Of a stretch of 64,000 bases of DNA, positions 8,336-17,365 are shown piece by piece (position 1 is the first letter of the stretch; each line of letters opens with the position of its first letter). Origin of the DNA: JAKZVK01 sp965261065 (lineage in GTDB: Bacteria > Acidobacteriota > Terriglobia > Bryobacterales > UBA6623); the NCBI GenBank assembly GCA_965261065.1, contig OZ253444.1, positions 1,550,001 through 1,614,000 of the forward strand. The letters run 5' to 3'. The notes under the pieces were generated by a model that worked only from the letters and a program-made list of their open reading frames with translations, had not been told where the DNA came from and made no database searches. Position numbers and translations under genes: made by a program.

Positions 8336-9544
8336 ATGGCCACCATCGCACCGAACGTCGTGCCGGACACCCTGGGCCACTTCGGGCCTTACGGCGGCCG
8401 CTACGTCCCGGAGATCCTCGTCGCGCCGCTCGATCAGTTGGAGTCGGCCTACGAAGAGGCGCGAGAGGATGCCGTCTTCCAGGCCGAGCTTCAGGAACTC
8501 TACCAGCAATACGCCGGACGGCCCACCGTTCTCTACCACGCCCGGCGGCTCAGCGAACACCTGGGCGGGGCCGAGATCTACCTCAAGCGTGAGGACATGC
8601 TCCACACCGGCGCCCACAAGATCAACAACTGTCTCGGGCAGGCGCTGCTGGCCCGCCGCATGGGCAAGAAGCGCATCATCGCCGAGACCGGCGCAGGCCA
8701 GCATGGCGTGGCGACCGCGGCGGCTTGCGCGCTCTTCGGCTTCGAGTCGATCGTCTACATGGGCGAAGAGGATATGCGCCGGCAGAGCCCCAACGTGTTT
8801 CGCATGCGCCTGATGGGGACGAAGGTCGTCGGCGTCAACGCCGGTAGCCGGACTCTCAAGGACGCCATCAGCGAGGCCATGCGCGATTGGGTTGCGAACT
8901 TCGACTCGACCCATTATCTGCTGGGCTCGGCGCTCGGGCCCCACCCTTATCCGCGAATGGTGCGCGACTTCCAGTCGGTGATCGGGCGCGAGGCGCGTGA
9001 ACAGTTTCTCGAGACCACCGGCGGGCGTCTTCCTGATTTGTTGATCGCGTGTGTCGGAGGCGGCAGCAATTCGATTGGGCTGTTCCACCCCTTTCTCGAA
9101 GATGAGAGCGTCAAGATGCTTGGCGTCGAAGCGGGCGGACGGGGTGGCAAACTGGGCGACCACGCGGCACGGTTTTCAGGCGGGGCGCCGGGCGTGCTGC
9201 ACGGCACCTACAGCTACGTTTTGCAGGACGACGACGGGCAGATCGCTCTGACCCACTCCGTGTCCGCCGGTCTGGACTACGCGTCGATCGGTCCCGAGCA
9301 CGCTTGGCTGCACGATGAAGGGCGTGTCGAATACACCTCCTGCGCGGATGAGAAAGCGCTGGAGGCGGTGCAGTTACTGTCTCGGCTGGAGGGCATTTTA
9401 CCGGCATTGGAGTCGGCCCATGCGGTGGCCGAAGCGGTACGCCGGGCCCCAGAGGCCAAGGGCCAGACGTTCCTGCTCAATCTCTCCGGGCGCGGCGACA
9501 AGGATATCGGCATCTTTCGCGACAACATGCCGGACTTAGGCTAG
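8336..9544 (+). CDS. trpB: Tryptophan synthase beta chain
   Basis: 402 residues, standard TrpB1 length. It condenses indole with serine using PLP. Seen directly: the PLP lysine in HTGAHKINN, the catalytic glutamate segment ETGAGQHGVA, the phosphate loop GGGSNSIG, and GYASIGPEHAWL-like sequence (LDYASIGPEH). It starts 2 bp after the trpF stop. TrpA lies 269 bp downstream rather than adjacent, separated by a repeat-bearing spacer. Confidence 0.97.
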   Translation: MATIAPNVVPDTLGHFGPYGGRYVPEILVAPLDQLESAYEEAREDAVFQAELQELYQQYAGRPTVLYHARRLSEHLGGAEIYLKREDMLHTGAHKINNCLGQALLARRMGKKRIIAETGAGQHGVATAAACALFGFESIVYMGEEDMRRQSPNVFRMRLMGTKVVGVNAGSRTLKDAISEAMRDWVANFDSTHYLLGSALGPHPYPRMVRDFQSVIGREAREQFLETTGGRLPDLLIACVGGGSNSIGLFHPFLEDESVKMLGVEAGGRGGKLGDHAARFSGGAPGVLHGTYSYVLQDDDGQIALTHSVSAGLDYASIGPEHAWLHDEGRVEYTSCADEKALEAVQLLSRLEGILPALESAHAVAEAVRRAPEAKGQTFLLNLSGRGDKDIGIFRDNMPDLG

Positions 9545-9608
9545 TCGCTTAATGCGTAGCGTAACGAGGATTTTGTTCTCGTTAGGGGGTGGTCGTACAT
9601 TCGACAAC

Positions 9609-9682
9609 GTAGGGGCACGGCATGCCGTGCCCGATGCCTGTGAGCCGCACCCGAACACGGGCACAGCATGCTGTGCCCCTAC
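9609..9682. repeat. Pair of inverted GGGGCACGGCATGCCGTGCCC-type palindromes between trpB and trpA
   Basis: Two near-identical self-complementary units: 9609-9632 (GTAGGGGCACGGCATGC...) and 9659-9682 (...GCATGCTGTGCCCCTAC), facing each other. A third unit of the same family is at 27709-27732. The rest of the 269-bp spacer (9545-9813) shows no gene. The pair could fold into a strong hairpin between two genes of one pathway. Confidence 0.75.
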
Positions 9683-9813
9683 ATTTTAGTTCGCGAGTTC
9701 CTTCGGGATATCAAGGCCGTAGCCCTTGGCTAGCCAGACTGAGCCGCGACTGCGTCGCTAGGCCCGCCGATTCCCTTCCGGTGCCGCAGGTTCCTTTCGC
9801 AGCCTCCTGACTG

Positions 9814-10623
9814 ATGAGCCGCATCACCCCAACCTTCGAGCGCCTGCGGCAACAGAACACCCGTGCTCTGATCGCCTACATCACCGCCGGCGACCCCAGC
9901 CCCGACCGCACCGTCGAGCTGGTCCGGGCACTTGAGAGAGGCGGCGCGGACATCATTGAGCTGGGCGTCCCGTTTTCCGACCCGATCGCTGACGGTCCCG
10001 TGATCCAGAAAGCGGGCGAGCGGGCGCTACACGCCGGGATGACCCTCGCCAAGGTGCTCGATATCCTCAAGGAGCTTCGCGCCTATTCGGAAATCCCGGT
10101 CATCGTCTTCAGTTACCTCAACCCGATCCTGCGCTACGGCTTCGAGAAGTTCACGGCCGCCGCCGCGGCAGCGGGCGCCGACGGGGTGCTGTTGATCGAC
10201 CTCAACATCGAGGAAGCCGGTCCCTTCCTCTCCGAGATGCACAAGCGCGGGCTCGATCCGGTCTTCCTGGTTTCGCAGACCACGCCCGACGATCGTCTCG
10301 AGAAACTGTCGCAATCGAGTGCCGGTTTCGTATATCTTGTTTCGAGGGCCGGGGTCACCGGCGAGCGCGATGCGGTCTCCGATCAAGCCGTCGCGCTGAT
10401 CGAACGCACCCGCCGCGTGACGTCGCTGCCGCTGGCGGTAGGTTTCGGGCTCTCAAAGCCGGAGCACATGCGGGCGCTGGCGCCGTATGCCGACGGGGCG
10501 GTCGTGGGTAGTGCGTTCATGCGTCTGATCGAAGAGCATCGATCGGCGCCTGACTTGGCCGCCCGGCTCGAAGCGTTTGCCGCGCAGCTCAAGGCCGGGC
10601 TGAGGCTCGACCCCGCGGCCTGA
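9814..10623 (+). CDS. trpA: Tryptophan synthase alpha chain
   Basis: 269 residues. It cleaves indole-3-glycerol phosphate and passes indole to TrpB. The signature IIELGVPFSDPIADGPVIQKA holds the catalytic Glu (about 49) and Asp (about 60). Also visible are VFSYLNPILRYG, DGVLLIDL, YLVSRAGVTGE and the phosphate-binding VGFGLSKPEH and GAVVGSAF. It is followed after 18 bp by the chorismate mutase gene. Confidence 0.97.
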   Translation: MSRITPTFERLRQQNTRALIAYITAGDPSPDRTVELVRALERGGADIIELGVPFSDPIADGPVIQKAGERALHAGMTLAKVLDILKELRAYSEIPVIVFSYLNPILRYGFEKFTAAAAAAGADGVLLIDLNIEEAGPFLSEMHKRGLDPVFLVSQTTPDDRLEKLSQSSAGFVYLVSRAGVTGERDAVSDQAVALIERTRRVTSLPLAVGFGLSKPEHMRALAPYADGAVVGSAFMRLIEEHRSAPDLAARLEAFAAQLKAGLRLDPAA

Positions 10624-10641
10624 CATTAGTGGGAGTCGTTT

Positions 10642-10923
10642 ATGGACTTGGCGGAATGGCGAGAGCGGATCGATCAGCTAGACCTGCGGATTCTCGAGTT
10701 GCTGAACGAACGGGCCCGAGCTGTCCTGCAGTTGGCTCCGCTCAAACGACAGGATTCCATTCCCGTCCACGCACCCGACCGAGAAGAGCAGGTGGTGAAC
10801 AGCCTCCGAGGCCACAATGGCGGACCGCTCTGTAACGAGGCCGTCCAGCGGATTTTCGAAACCATCATGAAAGAAATGCGGGCCGTCCAGGAGGTGGACG
10901 CCGCGGGTAACTCGTCGCGCTGA
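10642..10923 (+). CDS. Chorismate mutase, AroQ type
   Basis: 93 residues, the length of a free-standing AroQ-class mutase that turns chorismate into prephenate. The first helix (RIDQLDLRILELLNERARAV) carries the usual arginine; PLKRQ and DREEQVV match the second and third conserved patches; the C-terminal helix is VQRIFETIMKEMRAVQ. It lies between trpA and tyrA and supplies TyrA with prephenate. Confidence 0.9.
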   Translation: MDLAEWRERIDQLDLRILELLNERARAVLQLAPLKRQDSIPVHAPDREEQVVNSLRGHNGGPLCNEAVQRIFETIMKEMRAVQEVDAAGNSSR

Positions 10924-10977
10924 CCGCGACGCCCACCCGCCCATGCGCGGGTCTTCCCTCTCAGTAGATCTGACTAC

Positions 10978-11847
10978 ATGGCCATCGAGACGGTAACGAT
11001 TGTCGGCGTCGGCCTGATCGGCGGCTCCTTCGGCTTGGCTTTGCGAACCGCCGGCTTCAAGGGACGGATACTAGGCGTCAGCTCGCCCCGGACGATCGAG
11101 GCGGCGCTCGGCAAGGGGGCGATCGAGCGTGGTGCGCCTTTGGAGGAGGCCCTTCCCGAAAGCGACCTGATCTACCTGGCCCAGCCGATTTCCCGCATCC
11201 TGGAGCTACTGCCGGAGGTCCGCAAGCTCGCGCCGCCCCGCGCCCTGGTCACCGACGCGGGCAGCACCAAGGGTGAGATCGTCGAGAAGGCCGCCGCACT
11301 GTTCGCCGACGGTCCCTGGTTTGTCGGCGGGCATCCGATGGCGGGCAAGGAGCAACGCGGGGTCGAGCGCGCCGACGCGGACCTGTTTCGAGACGCCACG
11401 TACGTGCTGACCCCCTCCGTGCTGACTGCCTCAGACTCGCGCCTGCCCGACGAGCCGGTAGTGAAGGAGTTCGCCGCCTGGATCGAGAAGATCGGAGCCA
11501 AGCCGGTGGTCTTGCCAGCCCACGTGCACGATCGCGTGGTGGCTTGGACTTCGCATCTGCCCCAACTCCTCTCGACCGCCTTGGCATCAGCGATGGTCGA
11601 CCAACTGCCGGGCGATGAGCACCTCGAGATCGCCGGCCCCGGCCTGCGCGACATGACACGCCTCGCCGAGAGCCCCTACGAAATTTGGAAGGACATTCTC
11701 GCCACGAACACTTCGAACGTCGAGCAGGCTCTGACGGCTTACATCGACAAGCTGGAGCGCTTTCGAGAGAAGCTCAACCGGGATGGACTCGCAAAGGAGT
11801 TTGAGGCAGCACGAAAGGCGCGGCAGCGGCTCGCGCGACCGTCCTGA
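10978..11847 (+). CDS. tyrA: Prephenate dehydrogenase
   Basis: 289 residues. The N-terminal NAD-binding Rossmann motif is VGVGLIGGSFGLAL (residues 9-22). The catalytic region has DAGSTKG, GGHPMAGKE (active-site histidine) and VAWTSHLPQLLSTALA. It oxidatively decarboxylates prephenate to 4-hydroxyphenylpyruvate for tyrosine. It lacks a fused mutase domain, which fits the separate mutase 54 bp upstream. It is the last gene of the aromatic block and converges with the 730-residue gene. Confidence 0.95.
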   Translation: MAIETVTIVGVGLIGGSFGLALRTAGFKGRILGVSSPRTIEAALGKGAIERGAPLEEALPESDLIYLAQPISRILELLPEVRKLAPPRALVTDAGSTKGEIVEKAAALFADGPWFVGGHPMAGKEQRGVERADADLFRDATYVLTPSVLTASDSRLPDEPVVKEFAAWIEKIGAKPVVLPAHVHDRVVAWTSHLPQLLSTALASAMVDQLPGDEHLEIAGPGLRDMTRLAESPYEIWKDILATNTSNVEQALTAYIDKLERFREKLNRDGLAKEFEAARKARQRLARPS

Positions 11848-11880
11848 ATACGTTTCACGCCTAACCTTCCATGGTGTCGC

Positions 11881-14073
11881 CTAGACCGGCACACTCTCGC
11901 CTTGCTCCCTGTCGTTCTCGTATGCGACGACATCCCCGGTGAAGCGGACGTTCGCGGAGGCTTGGTGGTTGGTCGCAATGTCCATGGCAATGAGTCCCCA
12001 AGGCTCGCCGAACTGCTTCTTCGTCGTCTTGGCTGCAGCGGTGACTCTCTTGCGGAAACGCTTGCGAACCCTTCGTAGCCCGTTATCACCCGGCGAGACG
12101 TTGGGGTGGTCGGCGAAGAACTTGTGCACCTTGACCAACTCCTCCGCCAGTTCATGCATCGCCTTCGCCCACCAGACGATGACTAAATAATCGGAATAAA
12201 CGACCGCCCTCTGCGTCTTTTCGAGCGTAGGAAAGAGGGCCATCACGTTTTGTGGGCTGCCCGCAGCCCTCATCTTCTTCCATAACCCATCATCGAGCGC
12301 GGGCTGCCGCCGATACTCGTCAGGGTCGCTCGTCTGGTAGAGCAGAGTGAGCGCCTTCCGTCCAGCTTGCTCGTAGAAGTCCAGGGATCTAGCATTCCTC
12401 TCATCATCCAAAAAGACCGACTGCAAAAGGTCATCCCCGTATCCCGTTTCGGCATAGAGAGTCGAGCGCCTGAAGTCGTTGCCGTCTCCCAGCAGTTCGG
12501 CCTTCTTTTCCCGGGACACCAAGCCGAGAGCCTCGGCGACGTCGAGGTTGTCTTTCATGGTCTGGCGGTTGGTCCGGGCGTGCAGCTCGAAGTAGCTGTG
12601 CCTAGACTTGAGTTCCGGTGGCGCCACCGCAAGCTTGCTGCCGCGGTAGGCGGCCGTGAACAGGAAGCTCTCCATCTGTACTTCGTGGAGTTTCTCTGAG
12701 TCGACGGCGAAGTTGCGGAGGGTGGCACGGATGCGTTCGGCCGTAGCCTTGTCGGTGAGCACCAACTCGCCCGTCTCGTGGTTATAGAGAACCTCGCCGC
12801 CAACAAGTAACTTGCTGATCGAAATGAAGTTAAAGATCCCCAGCAGGTTGATCCTGATTGCGGTTCTCTTTTCGCGTACGGTTTGGAAGATGCTAGTTCG
12901 GATCTCCACTCCCGGGGGCAACTCATTCTCGAGTGCCATCAGCCTGGTGAGATCGCCGTCGAGAGCAAGGCGAACCGCCGCCGCGCCCTGCTCATCTAAG
13001 TTGTTGAGGTCGATTTCGTACAGGAAGGCCGCGCTGCCCTGGCGTAACGAACTGAATTCAGCGGCAAGGCTCAGCTCGAGGCTGCGGTCGACCCCGGCCT
13101 CCACCGTCTCTCGAATGGCCCTGATCCTGTCCGCCGCAAGGCCCGCCTGTCGCAGCTCATCTTCGTCGACTTTTGGGTCACCGCTAATCGTCCTCAAGAT
13201 CGCGCTGGTCAGGTCCGTGTCTCCGGGCCCGACGGAAACGCCCGCGCTGCCGGTGACCGCTACCTTGAGCTCCCTGCCGCTGCTCTTGAAGTAGCCGAAC
13301 TCAAGACGGTGGGTATCGAGCTTTCGCACCCGCAACTCGAACCCCCCGCTCAAGGTGTATGACGACTGTACGCTCACGGCGCCGCCGACTTTCACGTCGA
13401 TCGAACCCGGCAGCCCCGGAGCGTTGATCGAAGCGAGCGGGTTGGGCTGTGCGGACACCGCGAGCCCGGCCGTGAAGCTGAGAGACGCCTTGCCGTCGAC
13501 GCTCAAGATGGTTTGAGGAGCCATGGCCCGAAGGTCGTCCACGTCGCCGGGCAAGCTAAAGGCGCTGACGGTGTCGGCCAGAGCGCTGGCGAGCTTGGGT
13601 GCCCCGTTCGTGAGTCTGAAAGGCCGGTAGTTGAAGATCGATACCTCTGTACCCGCCTCGAATCCGAATGTCAGATCGCCGCGCTCGGTCGTCAGTCCGG
13701 CCGAGAGCGTGGGCGTGATGTCGAATGACACCCAGGCTTCGTTGTCGCCGACTTTGACGGCGGCCTCCTCGCCGAAACGCCCGGGAAGCACCGCTTCACC
13801 CTTCTTCTTGAAAACCGTGAACCCGGCGGTCAAGCCTGCCGAAAGGGTCAACTCCGTGTCCTCGTTGCCAATGTCGATCTCCTGCTCGACGTCGAGACCG
13901 GTTCGGACCGACGCAAGAGGGAAGTCTTTGAGCGGGGTATTTCGGAGGTTGAGGGCCGTTTCGCGAAGGTTCAGCGACAAAGCGTCTCTGAAGTACCTCG
14001 TAATGGAGGCGTCCTGAGCCGTTTCCGTTTCTACCACGAAACCGAGGGCGTCCGTTATCTTTATCGTTGCCAT
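11881..14073 (-). CDS. Large protein of unknown function (730 residues)
   Basis: I do not recognise a family. There is no signal peptide or clear membrane span; the start MATIKITDALGFVVET is clean. Residues 1-300 are rich in alternating beta pattern with repeated short motifs such as LSAGLTAGF, LSAGLTTERGDLTFGFEAG, LSFTAGLAVSA and VAVTGSAGVSVGPG, suggesting a repetitive beta structure. The C-terminal half looks mixed helical (VVYSDYLVIVWWAKAMHELAEELVKVHKFF) with a basic patch RRVRKRFRKRVTAAAKTTKKQF. Codon use resembles the neighbours. It stands alone, convergent with tyrA, so context gives no role. Confidence 0.75.
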   Translation of the reverse strand: MATIKITDALGFVVETETAQDASITRYFRDALSLNLRETALNLRNTPLKDFPLASVRTGLDVEQEIDIGNEDTELTLSAGLTAGFTVFKKKGEAVLPGRFGEEAAVKVGDNEAWVSFDITPTLSAGLTTERGDLTFGFEAGTEVSIFNYRPFRLTNGAPKLASALADTVSAFSLPGDVDDLRAMAPQTILSVDGKASLSFTAGLAVSAQPNPLASINAPGLPGSIDVKVGGAVSVQSSYTLSGGFELRVRKLDTHRLEFGYFKSSGRELKVAVTGSAGVSVGPGDTDLTSAILRTISGDPKVDEDELRQAGLAADRIRAIRETVEAGVDRSLELSLAAEFSSLRQGSAAFLYEIDLNNLDEQGAAAVRLALDGDLTRLMALENELPPGVEIRTSIFQTVREKRTAIRINLLGIFNFISISKLLVGGEVLYNHETGELVLTDKATAERIRATLRNFAVDSEKLHEVQMESFLFTAAYRGSKLAVAPPELKSRHSYFELHARTNRQTMKDNLDVAEALGLVSREKKAELLGDGNDFRRSTLYAETGYGDDLLQSVFLDDERNARSLDFYEQAGRKALTLLYQTSDPDEYRRQPALDDGLWKKMRAAGSPQNVMALFPTLEKTQRAVVYSDYLVIVWWAKAMHELAEELVKVHKFFADHPNVSPGDNGLRRVRKRFRKRVTAAAKTTKKQFGEPWGLIAMDIATNHQASANVRFTGDVVAYENDREQGESVPV

Positions 14074-14340
14074 GGGTACCAGATAGCAGCGATTCAGCGG
14101 AATGTCAATCTTCTAACGTTAATTGCGCAACCCCCTGTTTCGCGCTCGGTGCTGGCGGCTTGGAATGCTTTCGGCCTGGCGCTGTTTCTGTCAGCGCCGG
14201 TAGTGCTCCACCTGTAGCTACCCGGGCCGTTACACGTGTATTTCGAAGGGCCGACAACTGCCGGGGTTTTCAGTTCCCGATGGCGCTCGTGCCGACGTTC
14301 CAGGTACCAATGTTCATGTTGATGCACATGCGAACGAGCA

Positions 14341-14372
14341 ACCGAGCCGTGACCGTCAGGGAGCGGTCACTC
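14341..14372. repeat. Dispersed hairpin repeat, copy 1 (GTGACCG...CGGTCAC)
   Basis: The core GAGCCGTGACCGTCAGGGAG followed by CGGTCAC can fold through 7-bp arms. The same sequence recurs at 37218-37252 and 42144-42180, always in this orientation and always between genes. The remaining part of the 320-bp gap 14074-14393 shows no convincing gene or RNA. Confidence 0.75.
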
Positions 14373-14393
14373 TAGGCGATTCCTGCGTCCGCC

Positions 14394-16094
14394 TCAACGT
14401 TTCCGCAAGCACCACTCCACCGCATTCCGCATCAGCCGCTGATACATCGGGTGCAGTAACGGTTCGAGCGGGTGGCCGCCGGCGAGATGGCACACGCGGC
14501 CACGGCCCACCTCGCGCACCCAGCCCGCCGGGACAACGGTGCCGTTGTCCATGCTGCTGTTGAGAATGCGATGCACCTGGCTCTCGTCGTAGATGATCGG
14601 GGTATGCTGCTCGTCGGGTGTCGTGAAGTCGCTGACGCCTTCGGTAATGGGGTGCCGCGGGTCGGTCACCTCGACGCGAAATCTCTCGTACGGCCCGTGG
14701 CCAATGTAGCGGCCTCCCACAAGCTTCAAATACGGGCCCGCCGGCGGGTAAAGTCCGAGCGAATTGTGCAGGTTCAGAAACGCCCCGCCCTTCTCGACGA
14801 ACGCAACCACCGCCTGCTCCTGCGCGAGCGTCATCCAGGTGCCGATCTCGCCGTGCAAAGGGTCCTCGAGCACGCGAAGCTTCTCGCGACCGGCTCCAGT
14901 CCTGTGCACCTGACGCCCATCGCGAAGGATGACGAAAAGCTGCACCTCCGACAGGTTCTCGGCACTCAACGCCTCGACATCGACGGTGAAGTGCGGCACC
15001 ACGCCCGTCGCCTCGAACACGGGCCGCAGCGCTTTCTCGATCGGCGCCGGCGGGTGTGGGCTGTCACCGATCAGGACGAGAGCCTGCGGACGCTTGTCGG
15101 AAGCGGAAGGAGCCTGGCCGGCGAACGGTGCGTTCGGGACCGTCAACTCGCGGTAGACATGCTCGATTTCATCAGCACGCGGCCGGGTGTGCGTAGTCCA
15201 GGAAAGCAGCCCGTACGGAAGACGCACGCGCGGCTGAGTCTCTTCGAGGGAGTGCCCTTTGGCAATCTCGTGGCTGACCTGGTTGCGCAGCTCGGTCAGC
15301 ACGCTGCGCATACGCTTGAGGCTTTCCGGGCCGTCCCACGTGCCGAATCCAGGCACTACTCGTTTCGGGCGCAGCGCCTCCAAGTCGCCGAGAGCCGCGA
15401 TCCACTCCGCGGTGTTGTGACCGGCCAGCTTCGCCCGACTACCATTGTGAACGAGGGGTCCGCCGAACAGCACCTCCTCCCCTTGCAGATAGACCGCCCC
15501 GGCTCCGTCTTCACGCGCTCGATCCAGCGAGATGAACTCGACCACGCGGCTTGCGTCGCCGATGCTAGCGCGCCCCGAGCGTGCTTCGAGCAAGTTCGCG
15601 GGCAGGCCGTTCGGTGCGGCCGCCAATCGCTCGGCAATTCTTTCTGACGTGACGATGCGCCTGATCCCGCCCGCGACCAGCGCCTCGATGATCGGGAGCA
15701 CCTTGTCGGGACCCTCGGGCTTCTCGGCGCGATGCCATCGCGGCTTGTTGCGATCGTAGAGGTTGGGGAAGATCCAAGCCTCGTCCTGCCAGATGTTCGT
15801 TAGGGCAAGCGTCCTCGGCGATTTGCCGGTGGTCTTCTCCACGTAGGCCAGGAACTCCGGGACGGGCGTACCGCGCGGCAGATCGATCAGGAGCGTCTGG
15901 TCGCCCAGTACCACCCAGCCACAGTTTAGGTGCCCGAATTGATAGGAGAAGCCGGCGGCATGAACTCCCGACGCGATCTCCTCGCGGTGCGGGAGCAATT
16001 GCTTGCCGTGTTCAGCGGACCCTCCAAAGGCGAGGGCCCCCGTGGCAAAGACCAAGGCCACCAAAGCTGAGATACGTACGTAGAGTTTCGCCAA
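14394..16094 (-). CDS. Degenerate metallo-beta-lactamase-fold domain fused to ThuA-like domain, exported
   Basis: 566 residues from a TTG start (MAKLYVRISALVALVFATGALAFG) preceded at good distance by GGAAGGAG; an upstream ATG at 16142 has weaker support. Residues 1-24 form a signal peptide. About residues 40-270 look like an MBL fold (HLNCGWVVLGDQTLLIDLPRG, later KRVVPGFG), but the metal-binding HxHxDH is replaced by LTNIWQDEAW, so it is probably not a zinc hydrolase. About residues 330-565 resemble ThuA / glutamine-amidotransferase-like domains (VAFVEKGGAFLNLHNSLGLYPP, GGRYIGHGPYERFRVEVTDPRHPIT, GRVCHLAGGHPLE). These are often linked to sugar metabolism. Confidence 0.75.
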   Translation of the reverse strand: MAKLYVRISALVALVFATGALAFGGSAEHGKQLLPHREEIASGVHAAGFSYQFGHLNCGWVVLGDQTLLIDLPRGTPVPEFLAYVEKTTGKSPRTLALTNIWQDEAWIFPNLYDRNKPRWHRAEKPEGPDKVLPIIEALVAGGIRRIVTSERIAERLAAAPNGLPANLLEARSGRASIGDASRVVEFISLDRAREDGAGAVYLQGEEVLFGGPLVHNGSRAKLAGHNTAEWIAALGDLEALRPKRVVPGFGTWDGPESLKRMRSVLTELRNQVSHEIAKGHSLEETQPRVRLPYGLLSWTTHTRPRADEIEHVYRELTVPNAPFAGQAPSASDKRPQALVLIGDSPHPPAPIEKALRPVFEATGVVPHFTVDVEALSAENLSEVQLFVILRDGRQVHRTGAGREKLRVLEDPLHGEIGTWMTLAQEQAVVAFVEKGGAFLNLHNSLGLYPPAGPYLKLVGGRYIGHGPYERFRVEVTDPRHPITEGVSDFTTPDEQHTPIIYDESQVHRILNSSMDNGTVVPAGWVREVGRGRVCHLAGGHPLEPLLHPMYQRLMRNAVEWCLRKR

Positions 16095-16177
16095 AGCAGC
16101 TCCTTCCCGCGAAGTAGTATTAGGGCTCAAACGGTGGTCCAAGACAGCCGCCGCGCGACTTGAGGTCGAAAACCTCG

Positions 16178-17272
16178 CTAACCGCCAAGCGGAGCCGGCA
16201 TCGCCACCCCCAGCTTCTCGCCGACAGCCGCTAAGTCCCGCGCGGTGGCGTCGGGCAGGGGAATGCCGTCGCGCCCGCGCTCTTCGCGGTTCCGTACCTC
16301 CACCTCACCCGGAACGAGCACCTCGGACTTGCCCTCCGCGGGCGGCACTCGCTTGGCTGCATCCATCGTCCCGGCGACCATCGATTGATAGCCGCCTGCG
16401 TCCCCAAACGCACCGGGATCAACGACCACCAGGAAGACGCCCGCCACGCGGCCGCGCGGATCGTCCACCTCTTCGCGAACACGCGCTCCAATGAACGTCG
16501 GCTCCGGATCGTCAATCGTCGCCAACGCCCCGAGTAACGCCGAGGCCATCGCCAAGCCGTATCCCTTGTGACCGGCGACCCGGCCGCCCAGCGGCACAAG
16601 CGTCCCGCCGGCATAGAAGTCGGCGGGCTGGGTGGTGGGTTTACCTTCCGGGTCGAGGATGCAGTCGGCGGGCACCTCGCCTCCCTTGTCGCGCGCCACC
16701 CGCACCTTCCCCTCGGCGATCGTCGAGGTCGAGCCGTCGAACACCATCGGCGGCTGCCCCTCGGCCGGAATGCCGATCGCCCACGGGTTGGCGCCCAGGA
16801 AGCGCTTGCGGCCGCCAAACAGAACCATCCCTCCCAGTCCGGGACCGGCGGCGCCCACCGTGACGATGGCGATCATCCCGCGATCACAGGCACGCTCGGC
16901 GTATTCCCCCAGCCGGCCGATGTGGGTCGAGTGGCGGACCGTCGCCAGCGCGACTCCATGTTGAGTCGCGCGCTCGATCGCCCAATCGAGCGTCCAGGCC
17001 GTGGAGTGATGGCCGAAACCCCGATGCGCGTCGATCAGCCCGGTGGCGCCGCTCGCTCGGAGCACCTCGGGCCTCGCCGAGGGTGCGATCTCCCCCTCTT
17101 CGATCTGGGCGACGTACTGCGTGACGCGGATGACGCCGTGCGAGTCGTGACCGGAGAGGTTCGACCGAACGAGGTGGCCCGCGACGCCCCCCGCGATGTC
17201 GGGCTCCGTGCCAACGGCCTCGAAAATGCCGCGAGCAAACGGTTCGAGATCCTGCGCTTTCCAACGTTCCAT
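16178..17272 (-). CDS. Ldh2-family malate/L-lactate/ureidoglycolate-type dehydrogenase
   Basis: 364 residues, typical length. The family uses an unusual NAD(P) fold to oxidise 2-hydroxy acids. Visible hallmarks are HLVRSNLSGHDSHGVIR near the N-terminus, ATVRHSTHIGRLGEYAERA (catalytic histidine), a glycine-rich turn before FLGANPWAIGIPA, and VAGHKGYGLAMASALLGALA. The exact substrate cannot be read. It lies 83 bp upstream of the ThuA-fusion gene on the same strand, so the two may be co-transcribed. Confidence 0.88.
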   Translation of the reverse strand: MERWKAQDLEPFARGIFEAVGTEPDIAGGVAGHLVRSNLSGHDSHGVIRVTQYVAQIEEGEIAPSARPEVLRASGATGLIDAHRGFGHHSTAWTLDWAIERATQHGVALATVRHSTHIGRLGEYAERACDRGMIAIVTVGAAGPGLGGMVLFGGRKRFLGANPWAIGIPAEGQPPMVFDGSTSTIAEGKVRVARDKGGEVPADCILDPEGKPTTQPADFYAGGTLVPLGGRVAGHKGYGLAMASALLGALATIDDPEPTFIGARVREEVDDPRGRVAGVFLVVVDPGAFGDAGGYQSMVAGTMDAAKRVPPAEGKSEVLVPGEVEVRNREERGRDGIPLPDATARDLAAVGEKLGVAMPAPLGG

Positions 17273-17365
17273 CGGCTAGACCAGACTAGCACCTCACCGA
17301 TACTACCCCGGGAATAGCGCCGCCACCGCCTTCTTGTGCGGCCTGGCCCCCGGCCTTTTTCAGAA

